The notes beneath the pieces were generated by a model. That model was given only the letters and a program-made list of their open reading frames with translations, was not told the DNA's origin and ran no database searches. Source: Streptomyces sp. NRRL F-5135 (GTDB taxonomy: Bacteria > Actinomycetota > Actinomycetes > Streptomycetales > Streptomycetaceae). Taken from it: a stretch of 64,000 nt of DNA. Below, piece after piece: positions 16,543-25,468 of this stretch. The DNA is taken from contig NZ_JOHR01000012.1 in the NCBI RefSeq assembly GCF_000719775.1, positions 264,961 through 328,960 on the forward strand, given 5' to 3'. The stretch's first letter is position 1. The number at the start of each line of letters is the position of its first letter. Position numbers and translations under genes: made by a program.

Positions 16543-18200
16543 AGGGTTCCACCCACCGCCGCTGCTATTGCCGCGACCTCCACACCGGCAAGCCGCTCGG
16601 CAAGAAATGCCCCAAGCTGTCCAGCCGCAAGCACGGCTCGTACTCCATACGCCAGGAACTCCCGCCCCGCGAAGACGGCACCCGCCGCTCCTTCAGTCGC
16701 GCTGGCTACGACTCCCTCAAGGCCGCCCAGGCGGACCTCGACCACGTGCGCGCGCTCGTCGGCCTCGCCGACGCCGACGACGCCGAGGGCCTGGCCCAGA
16801 TAGCCGAGTTGCTGGAGAAGGTGGCCGACGAGAAGGCCCCGTTGCCGAACGTCGCGGCGACGCGCAGGCGCCTCAGCCACGGTCTGGACCTGACGAACCG
16901 ACTCACGGTCGGCGAGTGGCTTGACATATGGCTGGCGGGCAAGAAGGGGTGGCAGAGTGCCATCAGCCGCGACGAGAGCAACATCAGGGTGCACCTCAAA
17001 CCCAGGATCGGGCACTACCGGCTCGACCGCCTTCGGGTCGCCCACCTGTCCGAGATGTTCGAGGCCATCGCCGAGGCCAACGTCGAGATCGCCGAAGGCA
17101 ACGCGGCCCGCCGCAAGGCGTTCGAGGATCTCGCCCAGATCCCCTGGAAGGGCCGCGAGCCCCGTGCCCGACGTAAGGCGATGAAGGTAGCCATCGCCGA
17201 GATGGAGCCCTATCGCCGCATTGTCGGTCCGGCCACACGCCAGCGCGTCCGCTCCACGCTGCGGGCCGCGCTCAACGCCGCGATCGCCCAGCAGCTCATC
17301 ACCTTCAACCCGGCCGCCTACGTCGAGTTGGAGGCGGGTAAGCGGCCCAAGGCCCTCGTATGGACCGAGGAACGCATCCTCCACTGGAAGCGCACCGGCG
17401 AGAAGCCGTCGTCAGTGATGGTCTGGACGCCGGAGCACACCGGGCTCTTCCTCGACCACGTCGCGGAGGACCGCCTGTACGCGCTGTTCCACCTGATCGC
17501 GTTCCGCGGGCTGCGACGGGGCGAGGCATGCGGGCAGAAGTGGACCGACACCAACCTGGACGCCGGTCTCATCACCGTCGCCAAACAACTCGTCGTAGAC
17601 GGCTGGGAGGTGTACGAGGACGACCCCAAGACCGACGCCGGCGCACGGACCATCGCGCTCGACTCCGACACGGTCCAGGCCCTCAAGCGGCACCGCGCCC
17701 AGCAGGACAAGGACCGTAAGGAGTGGGAGAACGCCTGGGTGGAGACGGGGCGCGTCTTCACCAAGGAGAACGGCGAGTTGCTCCACCCCGCCAACGTCAC
17801 ACGGCACTTCATCGAGCTGTACGAGGAGATCGGCCTCCCACCGGTCCGGCTCCACGACCTCCGCCACGGTGCCGCGACCCTCGCCCACGCGGCCGGGGCC
17901 GACCTGAAGGACATCCAGGAGATGCTTGGCCACTCCTCGATCACCATCACGGCCGACACGTACACGAGCCTCCTCCCGGAGGCGGACTTGGCGATCGCCG
18001 AGGCCGCAGCACGGCTCGTACCTCGTGCCCGCCCCGACTTCAAAGAGGCCGCCCTCGAAGCGGAGCCCGAGCCCGGCAAGTCGAAAAAGCCCAGCCCGGA
18101 ACTAGTGCCGGATGGCGCTGAGCGACCCGGAGAAAGACCTGGGCAAAGCGGTCCGGCTCACGCACCGCTCACACAAACAGCCCCGAACGAGGAGTCCTAG
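16539..18200 (+). CDS. int: Tyrosine site-specific integrase
   Basis: 553 residues from a TTG overlapping the upstream stop. The N-terminal Arg/Lys-rich arm-binding part contains a CYCRDLHTGKPLGKKC Cys cluster. The SAM-like core-binding domain (TVGEWLDIWLAGKKGW...) lies at about residues 125-240. The catalytic domain follows, with FRGLRRGEACG (Arg), HDLRHGAATLAH (HxxR), LGHSS (His) and the Tyr in TADTYTSLL, so all expected catalytic boxes are present. The acidic and Pro-rich tail is unusual but is shared with the remnant near the tRNA. In comparable elements int lies directly beside att. Here about 3.5 kb intervenes between it and the tRNA. Confidence 0.95.
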   Translation: MKGSTHRRCYCRDLHTGKPLGKKCPKLSSRKHGSYSIRQELPPREDGTRRSFSRAGYDSLKAAQADLDHVRALVGLADADDAEGLAQIAELLEKVADEKAPLPNVAATRRRLSHGLDLTNRLTVGEWLDIWLAGKKGWQSAISRDESNIRVHLKPRIGHYRLDRLRVAHLSEMFEAIAEANVEIAEGNAARRKAFEDLAQIPWKGREPRARRKAMKVAIAEMEPYRRIVGPATRQRVRSTLRAALNAAIAQQLITFNPAAYVELEAGKRPKALVWTEERILHWKRTGEKPSSVMVWTPEHTGLFLDHVAEDRLYALFHLIAFRGLRRGEACGQKWTDTNLDAGLITVAKQLVVDGWEVYEDDPKTDAGARTIALDSDTVQALKRHRAQQDKDRKEWENAWVETGRVFTKENGELLHPANVTRHFIELYEEIGLPPVRLHDLRHGAATLAHAAGADLKDIQEMLGHSSITITADTYTSLLPEADLAIAEAAARLVPRARPDFKEAALEAEPEPGKSKKPSPELVPDGAERPGERPGQSGPAHAPLTQTAPNEES

Positions 18201-18317
18201 GCCGAATGAAACCCCTCTCCGGAGCAATGTATTATTACTTCTACCCCTGGCGTCAGTTGAATATACGGATTCCTTCAAGATTGGAGAGGGGGCTGGCCTC
18301 GCGCAGTCATCCGTTGA

Positions 18318-20279
18318 CTAGGCGTGTTCCTCGGACTCCTGAGTGCCGGACTCGTCCAGGTCGTCATACCGGTCGGCCCAATTGGCCAGGGTGCGGTCGA
18401 TACGGTCGAGCCTCTGGCGAAGGGACGAGATCTGGACTGAATCCCATCCGTCCCGCTCCACGAGGCTGGCCCCGCCCGCGTGGATGGGGACCATCGTCAT
18501 GCTGGCAACGGCCTTTTTGAGGGCCTCGACAGTCGTGGTCACGTCGGCCCAGCACAGACTTGCAGCCTTGAACCCGCTCGCGACTTCTGCCAGTGGCTCG
18601 CCGTTGTATGTGTGGCGCACTAGCGAGTCGGTCAGCTCGCGGGCCTCGCCTCCGACTGTGAGCATCAGCTTCCCGGCTTCGTCGACCTCGTACAGCTTCT
18701 GGCCAAGTCGGCCTGCTCGGACGATTTCGTATGCCTGGAATACACCCCGACGGCGCGAGAGCATGGCGCGTATCACGACAGGCAGAGTGCGATCGTCCTC
18801 GTCACCGGATCCACCAAAAACTTCCCGCTGCAAAGCCATGGGTTCCGCAATCGCCATGTAGTAAGCCGCTTTGACCGCGAGTTCTGTCTGGGCAACGCCT
18901 AGACGCCCGCTGTCGCCGAGGCCATGCTCCACCTCTTCTAGGGCTTCATCACGCAGATCCTCAAGCGATCGTGGGTCCTCTGCAGTCCCTTCCAGGGGCG
19001 AGTCGGAAGGAAGTGCCTCGATCTCGGGCATTCGGTAGGCGCGTTGCAGCACCGCGCGGCGCGGCCGAACGAACTGGAGCGCATCACTCTTCTCGGTGCG
19101 AACCGGGCGAAGAATCAGCTCAACTGCAATATCTACACGATCTTCTCGTTTTGGTCGCTGCTTCGCTGTCAACGAGCGAATCCCGTCGTTGACGCGACGG
19201 GCTGTGCCGATTCCCCCGCCCAGAACAGCTCGGACGATCTCTGCAGCCCGGACATCACGGTGTCGGCTGAATCCCTCGCCCAAGGCGTCATGTTCAGTGA
19301 TCACTCCAGCGAACCACTGTTTCTCTGATACAGAGATACGAGCAGGCCGCGTGGTTGTGGGTTGTGCTAGGGCGTCGAGAACAGCGTCTGCCTTGGCCTC
19401 GTTCTCCACGGCAGGGCCATACGGCTTAGGCGGCCGGATATGCGTCAAGCCGATGAAGTTGCGTACAGCCGTATGGAATAGTTGGTTTGCGCGAGCATCA
19501 GGACGGAACCCGACGACAACACGCGCGGGGATGGTGAGGGCGCGCGCCTTTGCCTGCTCCTCCTCGCTAAGGTTGTCCCAACCCTGCTTCTGGATTAGCC
19601 GGATCCAACGGTTTACTTCCTGGCGGAATTTACGGTCGTCTCCACCCCACTCGTATGCGACTTTCGACGGGGCAAATCCGAGTAGATCGTGCACCGCACT
19701 GATGCGGCTAGAGCCGTCGGCGGCAATCAAGAGCGAGGCAGCTGGATGACCATTGTGGTGATTCACAGTCAGTGGCACGACAGTAAGCGGTTGGAGTACC
19801 CCCTCCACCGCAATGTCCTCGCTGAGGGGGTTCTCCTTCGTCAAGCGGCCCTTGGCATCCTCCAGCCGCTGCGCGAGTGCGCTCGGATCCTCCACATGGA
19901 TCTCCAGCTCCGCGCCTTTGCTCGGTGCCGACCTTGGCTCGGGCAATGCTGTCCCGGCTCCACCCAGTGCGTAGGTCCGGCGCCCGTACTCCCGTGGGTT
20001 AGCCGGATGCGGCACGACTGATGCGGACCACAACCTGGTCTCGACAATCAACAAAGTGGCACCCTGCACACGCAGTTCGACCGACTCGGTCAGTTTCCGG
20101 CGCATTTCATCGGGACGTACTGCAGCGCGTGAGAGAACCCGGACCACTCCATCGGTAAAACCTTGCCCGATCAGCGAGGAGGCGAGGTTGTCGATGGCGG
20201 CGCCGCGGGGAAGCGTCCACTGCGTTGGCTGCCAACCTTCGCCCGTGTCGAAGGGATGGCCGACGGACTCATCGGTCAC
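18318..20279 (-). CDS. ParB/Srx-fold-like protein of unknown function
   Basis: 653 residues. I prefer GTG 20279, because TGGAGC lies 7 bases upstream and the start overlaps the stop of the upstream gene by 11 bases; GTG 20342 is the longer alternative. Near residues 160-200 a segment reads DIAVEGVLQPLTVVPL, then LLIAADGSSRISAVHDLLG, the order and spacing of a ParB N-terminal/sulfiredoxin-like fold (GVLQP-V.P, then AxGxxR). No known catalytic motif is evident in the remaining ~450 residues, which are mostly helical and charged. Codon use is a little less G/C-rich than in neighbouring genes. Position between integrase and tRNA suggests cargo. DndB-type (DGQHR) proteins are a possible distant comparison. 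Confidence 0.6.
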   Translation of the reverse strand: MTDESVGHPFDTGEGWQPTQWTLPRGAAIDNLASSLIGQGFTDGVVRVLSRAAVRPDEMRRKLTESVELRVQGATLLIVETRLWSASVVPHPANPREYGRRTYALGGAGTALPEPRSAPSKGAELEIHVEDPSALAQRLEDAKGRLTKENPLSEDIAVEGVLQPLTVVPLTVNHHNGHPAASLLIAADGSSRISAVHDLLGFAPSKVAYEWGGDDRKFRQEVNRWIRLIQKQGWDNLSEEEQAKARALTIPARVVVGFRPDARANQLFHTAVRNFIGLTHIRPPKPYGPAVENEAKADAVLDALAQPTTTRPARISVSEKQWFAGVITEHDALGEGFSRHRDVRAAEIVRAVLGGGIGTARRVNDGIRSLTAKQRPKREDRVDIAVELILRPVRTEKSDALQFVRPRRAVLQRAYRMPEIEALPSDSPLEGTAEDPRSLEDLRDEALEEVEHGLGDSGRLGVAQTELAVKAAYYMAIAEPMALQREVFGGSGDEDDRTLPVVIRAMLSRRRGVFQAYEIVRAGRLGQKLYEVDEAGKLMLTVGGEARELTDSLVRHTYNGEPLAEVASGFKAASLCWADVTTTVEALKKAVASMTMVPIHAGGASLVERDGWDSVQISSLRQRLDRIDRTLANWADRYDDLDESGTQESEEHA

Positions 20280-20670
20280 TGCTTGCTCCAGTAATGCGAT
20301 CCACAAGGAGGAGTGCTTTGCGCGCCTGCTTTCGATCCTCACGACCTGCTGGCGTGTCTACGGGAGTCAGTGAAAGCCGCGCGGCGCGCTCGCTGAGTGC
20401 CGCACGAACCTGGTACCACCCTTCAGAAGACAGGGTGACCATATACAACCGCTCGCCATGCAGGTTGACGATGCCGCAGTTCAGTTCTTGCTCTGCGATC
20501 CCGGCCCAGTGCGATGCCAGGCGGCCGAGCGTGATCTCGGAGCCCTGATCACTTGGGGATTCGGGTGAGGGAGTGGCGCGGCACTCGTCGGCCGCCCGTT
20601 GAAGAACAGCTGCGACGAGGCCAACTTCGCCCTGGTCCAGGGGGATGGAGAAAGTGATGATGTCGGACAC
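20269..20670 (-). CDS. Small partner of the ParB-like protein, hypothetical
   Basis: 133 residues from GTG 20670, with GGAG 9-12 bases upstream (GGAGAGCTGTTCC before the GTG). The longer frame to 20850 has no ribosome binding site and low-complexity sequence. It begins MSDIITFSIPLDQGEVGLV and contains helical segments (LASHWAGIAEQELNCGIVNL, WYQVRAALSERAARLSL). It ends overlapping the start of the 653-residue gene, which implies coupled translation and probably a complex. No family is recognised. Confidence 0.6.
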   Translation of the reverse strand: MSDIITFSIPLDQGEVGLVAAVLQRAADECRATPSPESPSDQGSEITLGRLASHWAGIAEQELNCGIVNLHGERLYMVTLSSEGWYQVRAALSERAARLSLTPVDTPAGREDRKQARKALLLVDRITGASSDR

Positions 20671-21304
20671 GGAACAGCTCTCCGTGAAGGTCGGCCGATG
20701 CAGGCACCGGCATGTCGGCGTCGTGCTGCCAAGTCGCGGGTGCGCCCGGCAGAGCGAGAGCGCGGACATGTCGACCGCCGACCTCCACCCGTGTCGGTCC
20801 GCGGAACAGTTGCCACCGGGACCTCTGGTGCCGTCCGAGCCACGCACCATCCGGCCCGAGGGGGGAGGTGGACATGAACCTCATACCCGAGGGGACACAG
20901 TAAGACGGTTCCGCTGCTCGACCCGGTCTAGCACAAGCCGAGGAAGCTGATCCGTCATAGCGCGGAGTCATCGAACAAGTCGCTCGGCGCCAAGGGTAGC
21001 GAGGCGGCTACATTGTGTGCAACGAGTTGATGCTGTAACTAATGTGACTCTCTATCAGTCGGACTGCCGCTGAGAGCATAGGCGACTGCCGGAACCGCCG
21101 ATGGCGGCGAAGGGCTGGCGTTCGTGACGTGACGCGGTGCCGCCGTCTGGTCGGCGATGCGGCCGAGGGTTCATGCTCGAGTTGAGGGTGGGCAGCCGGT
21201 GGCCGGCTCGCAACGGCGCCGCGAGACAGACGAACGTGTTTGGTCAGCAGGGGCTGGTTCTGGGAAGGGGGCTGGCGCTGGCTTCGCCGCGTCGGTAAGG
21301 ATCA
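20671..21304. other. Non-coding stretch upstream of the ParB-like operon
   Basis: No ORF here has a credible ribosome binding site and codon bias together. The right part contains an AT-richer patch at about 21010-21060 (ACATTGTGTGCAACGAG, TGTAACTAATGTGACTC) that may hold the promoter of the leftward two-gene operon. The far right grades into the integrase remnant. Confidence 0.4.
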
Positions 21305-21640
21305 CCGCCCTGTCGGGCTCTGCGACATGGTGCCGTGGCGCTGGCGCACCTGGCCGAGGCCGGCCTGGAAGGCATCATGACGGACACCTATACGCGCCTG
21401 TTGACGGAGACTGGTCTGGCGATCGCCGAGGCCGCAGCCCGGCTCGTCCCGCGCGCCCGGGCCGCCTCCGAAAACGCCGCTCCCGAAGCGGAGGCCGAGC
21501 CCGACGACGCGGAGCATCCCGGCCCCGAGTCCGTGCCGAACGGTGCTGATCCGTTGGGAGAAATTCCGGAGATCAACTCTCCGTCCGCTCACGCACCGCT
21601 CACGCAAACGGCCTCGGACGACGAGTCCGAGGCCGAGTAG
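21305..21640 (+). pseudogene. Remnant of a second tyrosine integrase (C-terminus, internal deletion)
   Basis: In frame from about 21305 the sequence reads CRALRHGAVALAHLAEAG, which aligns with HDLRHGAATLAHAAGAD of the intact integrase. It then jumps to TDTYTRLLTETGLAIAEAA. The ~12 residues that contain the LGHSS box are missing, and a TAA lies just upstream in the same frame. The tail (AARLVPRARA, SAHAPLTQTA) is clearly homologous to that of the integrase at 16539 but diverged, so this is a relative rather than a recent copy. It ends 48 bases before the tRNA, where an integrase of this type would normally lie. About 40 bases after the two stops are also similar. Confidence 0.85.
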
Positions 21641-21687
21641 AACCCCTCCCTGGAGGATAAACCCCAGGTCAGAGCGGTACTGCGTTG

Positions 21688-21760
21688 TGCCCCCGGCAGG
21701 ATTCGAACCTGCGACACCCGCTTTAGGAGAGCGGTGCTCTATCCCCTGAGCTACGGAGGC
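21688..21760 (-). tRNA. tRNA-Arg(CCU)
   Basis: On the minus strand the gene starts GCCTCCGTAGCTCAGGGGAT and ends with acceptor CGGGGGC and discriminator A. The anticodon stem CCGCT/AGCGG encloses loop CTCCTAA, giving anticodon CCU, which reads AGG. The T arm shows GGTTCGAATCC. CCA is not encoded. The 3' end faces the integrative element and the integrase remnant, marking this as the attachment site; the tRNA is intact. Confidence 0.95.
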
Positions 21761-22220
21761 GGGGATCTGTAGGGGCGCGCTTCCCGATTCAACCGGTGAC
21801 GGATGAACCCGCTCAGCGTGGACCCAACAGCGCTGTGGTGGTACGGCCGGTTGGGGCTGTGCCACCGCCGACAGTGTAGCGGGTGGTGGCCTTGCGATCA
21901 TCGGGCCTGGGAGGGGTTCTGCGCGGCCAGGTCAGCGGGGGGATCGCGGCCCGGGCCGCCGGGGCTCGGTGTCGCTGGGCCCGGGGCGGCCGATGCTCTG
22001 TCCCGTCCTGGCAGTCGTCTGGGAGCGGTGTTCCTGGTCCGGCCGGCGGCGTCAGGTCTGTGGCGGCACAGGCTTTGGGCTTGCTGCTCCCGGTGTCCTG
22101 CGGTCCGGGACGGTACCGGTGCGCGAGCCTCGCTTTCGGCGACCGGGCCGACTCGGCGCCGCCTAGTGTCATGTCCGTTTTCCGCCAGCTTCGTGCCGGG
22201 AGGCGCCGCATGCTGGAAGG
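21761..22220. other. Intergenic region between tRNA-Arg and the ada operon
   Basis: No supportable gene. The long leftward open frame across it is a shadow of the ada-alkA gene. The last ~70 bases hold the promoter region and ribosome binding site (GGAAGG) of the rightward alkylation-repair operon. The first ~50 bases hold the presumptive tRNA promoter. Confidence 0.4.
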
Positions 22221-23906
22221 GTGACGAGCGACGACGACAGCAGGTACGAGGCGGTGTGCAGCCGCGACGCACGCTTCGACGGCGAGTTCTTCTTCGCCGT
22301 CGCCACGACCGGGATCTACTGCCGCCCCAGTTGCCCGGCCACCACTCCCAAGCGGCGGAACGTGCGTTTCTTCCCCACCGCTGCCGCCGCCCAGGGCGCC
22401 GGGTTCCGGGCGTGCCGTCGCTGCCGGCCGGACGCGGTGCCCGGGTCCGCCGGGTGGAACGTGCGGGCGGACGTGGTCGGCCGGGCGATGCGGCTGATCG
22501 GTGACGGTGTCGTCGACCGCGAGGGCGTGGCCGGACTTGCCGATCGGCTGGGCTACAGCGCACGGCAGGTGCAGCGGCAGCTGAACGCCGAGGTCGGCGC
22601 CGGGCCGATCGCGCTGGCGCGGGCGCAGCGGGCGCACACCGCGCGGATACTGCTGCAGACCACCTCCATGCAGGCCGCGGAGATCGCGTTCGCGGCCGGG
22701 TTCGCGAGCGTGCGGCAGTTCAACGACACCGTCCGCGCGATCTACGCGGTCACCCCGAGCGCGCTGCGCGCTGCCAAACCGGGCCGCACCTCCCGGCACG
22801 GGGCCGGGGCCTCCCGGCACGGATCGGCGGGCTCGGGCCGGCTCGCCGCACCGGGCTCGGCCGGGGCGGAGTCCGGCGCCGTGGATACGGCGCCCGGTGA
22901 AGCGGGCCGGGTGCCCGGAGAAGCAGGCCCGGCCGGCCCGGTGTTCGGGCCCACGGACGCGGCGCCCGGAAGAGCGGGCAGGGCGCCCGGAAAAGCACGC
23001 CCGGAGCCCGGCGCGGCCCCGGCCGGAGTGCCGTTGCGGCTGGCCCACCGTGGTCCCTACGCCGTTCGCGAGGTCTTCGACCACCTCGCCGCCCGCGCCG
23101 TCACCGGTGTCGAGGAGGTCACCGGCGCACCGGGCGGGCGTACCTACCGGCGCACCCTGCGGCTGCCGCACGGAAGCGGTGTCGCCGAGGTCGCCGAGCG
23201 GCTCGGCGCGGGCTGGCTGGAGTGCCGACTCCACCTGACGGACCTGCGCGACCTGACGACCGCCACCCACCGGATACGGCGCCTGTTCGACCTGGACGCC
23301 GACCCCTACGCCGTCGCCGAACGCCTCGGTGCCGACCGGGCCCTGGCCCCGTTGGTCGCCCTGCGGCCCGGGCTCCGTGCGCCGGGCGCCGCGGACCCCC
23401 ACGAACTGGCCGTCCGTGCGGTGCTGGGCCAGCAGGTCTCCGTCGCCGCCGGGCGGAAACTCGGCAGCGCGCTGGTGGCCGCCTACGGCCTGCCCCTGCC
23501 CGCGGCCGACGGCGGCCTCACCCACCTCTTCCCCACGCCCGACGACCTGGCCGACGCGTCCCTGGCCGAGCTCGGCATGCCCGACTCCCGCAAAGGCACC
23601 CTGCGCGGGGTCGCCGGCGCGCTGGCCGCCGGTACGGTCCTCCTCGACGCGGGCGCCGACCGGGACGAGGCCGAGAAAGCCCTGCTGGCCCTGCCCGGCA
23701 TCGGCCCCTGGACGGCCGGCTACGTCCGGATGCGCGCGCTGGGCGACCCGGACGTCCTGCTGACGGGCGATGTCGCGGCCCGTGCCGGAATGCGCCTGGC
23801 GGGCGCCGAGCCGGTCGACGCCGAAGCCTGGCGGCCGTGGCGTACGTACGCCATGCACCATTTCTGGAACGCCGCGGCAGACCGGCGCCGCGCCCCCGCG
23901 GTGTGA
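22221..23906 (+). CDS. alkA: Ada-AlkA fusion: methyl-sensing regulator and 3-methyladenine DNA glycosylase
   Basis: 561 residues from GTG 22221. Residues ~1-80 form the Ada zinc domain: TTGIYCRPSCP and FRACRRCRPDA supply four Cys, one of which would accept methyl from phosphotriesters. Residues ~85-170 are an AraC-type HTH (LADRLGYSARQVQRQL, AFAAGFASVRQFNDTV). A Gly/Ala/Pro-rich linker with EAGPAGPV-like repeats runs to ~260. The AlkA part follows, with AVRAVLGQQVSVAAG, the HhH motif LPGIGPWTAGYVRMRAL and the catalytic Asp in LLTGDVAARAG (~517). It acts as sensor/activator of the adaptive response and excises alkylated bases. It leads the operon with ogt, an oxygenase and alkB. Confidence 0.93.
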   Translation: MTSDDDSRYEAVCSRDARFDGEFFFAVATTGIYCRPSCPATTPKRRNVRFFPTAAAAQGAGFRACRRCRPDAVPGSAGWNVRADVVGRAMRLIGDGVVDREGVAGLADRLGYSARQVQRQLNAEVGAGPIALARAQRAHTARILLQTTSMQAAEIAFAAGFASVRQFNDTVRAIYAVTPSALRAAKPGRTSRHGAGASRHGSAGSGRLAAPGSAGAESGAVDTAPGEAGRVPGEAGPAGPVFGPTDAAPGRAGRAPGKARPEPGAAPAGVPLRLAHRGPYAVREVFDHLAARAVTGVEEVTGAPGGRTYRRTLRLPHGSGVAEVAERLGAGWLECRLHLTDLRDLTTATHRIRRLFDLDADPYAVAERLGADRALAPLVALRPGLRAPGAADPHELAVRAVLGQQVSVAAGRKLGSALVAAYGLPLPAADGGLTHLFPTPDDLADASLAELGMPDSRKGTLRGVAGALAAGTVLLDAGADRDEAEKALLALPGIGPWTAGYVRMRALGDPDVLLTGDVAARAGMRLAGAEPVDAEAWRPWRTYAMHHFWNAAADRRRAPAV

Positions 23907-24014
23907 TGTCCGAAATCCGCCAGCACGCGTGGCCGCCGCGCTCCAGGATCGCAAGGAGAACGACATGACAGGAATGGCCGAAAGAGCCGGAAGAGCAGGA
24001 AGAAGGCACGACCC

Positions 24015-24551
24015 ATGACCCTCTGCACGACGACCCCCAGCCCCCTGGGCGACCTGCTGCTGGTGGGCGAGGAATCGGCCACCGCGCGCGGCGGCACCGC
24101 GCTCGTCTCGCTGTCCGTACCCGATCAGAAACGCGGTGCCGTCGTCCAGGACGACTGGATCGAGAAGCCGGAGGCCTTCAGCGAGATCGCCTCCCAGCTC
24201 CGCGCGTACTTCGAGGGCGGACTCACCCGCTTCGACATCGAGTACGTCACCGGTGGCAGCGACTTCCAGCGGCGCGTGTGGACGGCGCTGGAGGCCATCC
24301 CGTACGGGACCACCCTCAGTTACGGCGAGATCGCCGCGCGGATCGGCGCCCCGAGGGCCGCGGTCCGCGCCGTGGGCACCGCGATCGGCGCCAACCCGCT
24401 GCTGGTCGTCCGGCCCTGCCACCGTGTGATCGGCGCGAGCGGCGCGCTCACCGGCTACGCGGGCGGTCTCGCGCGCAAGCGGCAGCTGCTGGACCTGGAG
24501 AGCGCCCACCGGACCACCAGGCCATCGGAAACGGCGCCCGAAACGCCGTAG
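24015..24551 (+). CDS. ogt: Methylated-DNA-protein-cysteine S-methyltransferase
   Basis: 178 residues. The acceptor motif VVRPCHRVIGASGALTGYAG places the active Cys at residue 135. The HTH-like helix pair is IPYGTTLSYGEIAARIGAPRAAVRAVGTA. The enzyme removes the O6-alkyl group from guanine in one irreversible transfer. It lies 108 bases after ada-alkA in the same direction, inside the alkylation repair unit. The length is usual for Ogt. Confidence 0.95.
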   Translation: MTLCTTTPSPLGDLLLVGEESATARGGTALVSLSVPDQKRGAVVQDDWIEKPEAFSEIASQLRAYFEGGLTRFDIEYVTGGSDFQRRVWTALEAIPYGTTLSYGEIAARIGAPRAAVRAVGTAIGANPLLVVRPCHRVIGASGALTGYAGGLARKRQLLDLESAHRTTRPSETAPETP

Positions 24552-24643
24552 CGCCGTAGCGCCGTAACACTGCGGCGCCGCAGCACCATAGCGCCGTGGC
24601 TTCGCCAGGAGTGACATCACCACGGATCAGAGGACCCTCGATC

Positions 24644-25468
24644 ATGACCGACACCGACACCGACACCGACGCCGACACCCTCACGGACACCGACGCCGAC
24701 GCCGACACCATGACCGTCCCGACCGGTCCTGGCGCCGACCGCGTCGCCGGCCACCCCGCCGGCCGCCTCGCCGACCGCGTCGGCCGACAGGACTGGGACG
24801 CCCTCGCACGCGAACTCGACGCGTACGGCCACGCCCTGACCGGTCCGCTCCTCACTCCCGACGAGTGCCACGACATCGCCGCGCTGTACGAGAAGACCGA
24901 GCACTTCCGTACGACGGTCGACATGGCCCGGCACCGCTTCGGCTCCGGTCAGTACCGTTACTTCACCCACGACCTCCCCGCCGCCGTACGGGAGTTGCGC
25001 GAAGCCTTCTACCCGAGGCTGCTGCCCATCGCCCGGGACTGGGCGGCCAGGCTCGGACACCCCGCTCCGTGGCCGGACGCGCTGGGCGAGTGGATCGCGA
25101 TGTGCCACGAGGCCGGCCAGGCCAGGTCCGCCCAGATCCTGCTGCGGTACGGAGCGGGCGACTGGAACGCCCTGCACCGCGACGTGTTCGGCGAGATGCT
25201 CTTCCCGCTCCAGGTCGTCGTCGGCCTCGACGTGCCGGGAGCCGACTTCACCGGCGGCGAGTTCATCATGACCGAACAGCGTCCGCGGGCGCAGTCGAGG
25301 GGATCGGCCACCACCCTGCCGCAGGGACACGGGCTGGTCTTCACCACCCGCGACCGGCCCGTGGCGAGCAGGCGCGGCTGGTCGACCGGACCGATGCGAC
25401 ACGGCGTGAGCACCGTGCGCTCCGGGCGGCGGCACACGCTGGGCCTCGTCTTCCACGACGCGGCATGA
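24644..25468 (+). CDS. 2OG-Fe(II) oxygenase of the alkylation-repair operon
   Basis: 274 residues from ATG 24644 (AGAGGA upstream). The first ~25 residues are a Thr-Asp repeat (MTDTDTDTDADT...) encoded by GACACC units. The oxygenase fold shows an HxD in WNALHRDVFGEM, a distal His in PMRHGVSTVRSG and an Arg for 2-oxoglutarate in GRRHTLGLVFHD. GGEFIMTEQRPR is typical of the prolyl-hydroxylase-like family found next to ogt and alkB in actinobacteria. The substrate is not known; alkylated nucleic acid or a protein hydroxylation are options. The stop overlaps the following ORF by ATGA. Confidence 0.85.
   Translation: MTDTDTDTDADTLTDTDADADTMTVPTGPGADRVAGHPAGRLADRVGRQDWDALARELDAYGHALTGPLLTPDECHDIAALYEKTEHFRTTVDMARHRFGSGQYRYFTHDLPAAVRELREAFYPRLLPIARDWAARLGHPAPWPDALGEWIAMCHEAGQARSAQILLRYGAGDWNALHRDVFGEMLFPLQVVVGLDVPGADFTGGEFIMTEQRPRAQSRGSATTLPQGHGLVFTTRDRPVASRRGWSTGPMRHGVSTVRSGRRHTLGLVFHDAA

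Larger units (their letters stand above)
10125..21760. mobile_element. Integrative (probably mobilizable) element at tRNA-Arg; left end undefined
   Basis: The run contains a relaxase, MobC, a DUF2637 membrane protein, a DUF3631 ATPase, an excisionase, an XRE regulator and a tyrosine integrase. It ends at the 3' end of a tRNA-Arg(CCU) gene, the classic target of actinomycete integrative elements. I see no FtsK/TraB translocase and no RepSA or primase-polymerase, so a mobilizable element fits better than a self-transmissible AICE. The expected second copy of the tRNA 3' end was not found anywhere to the left within the window. The left boundary is therefore outside (the lanthipeptide locus would be cargo) or eroded. 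The coordinates given cover only the recognisable backbone. Confidence 0.75.

Noticed and set aside
10125..18200. Self-transmissible AICE with FtsK-like TraB and RepSA
   Set aside because: No FtsK/SpoIIIE ATPase or replication initiator was found; the DUF3631 protein is an ATPase but not TraB.
18318..20279. Calling the 653-aa protein DndB
   Set aside because: DGSSR resembles but does not equal the DGQHR motif, and no dndACDE or ssp genes are adjacent.
21157..21549. 130-residue frame over the integrase remnant
   Set aside because: It reads a different frame from the region that matches integrase; no RBS.
21813..24623. 936-residue open frame on the minus strand
   Set aside because: It lies opposite ada-alkA and ogt, which have clear domains; GC-rich antisense frames stay open by codon bias. 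It has no domain or ribosome binding site.
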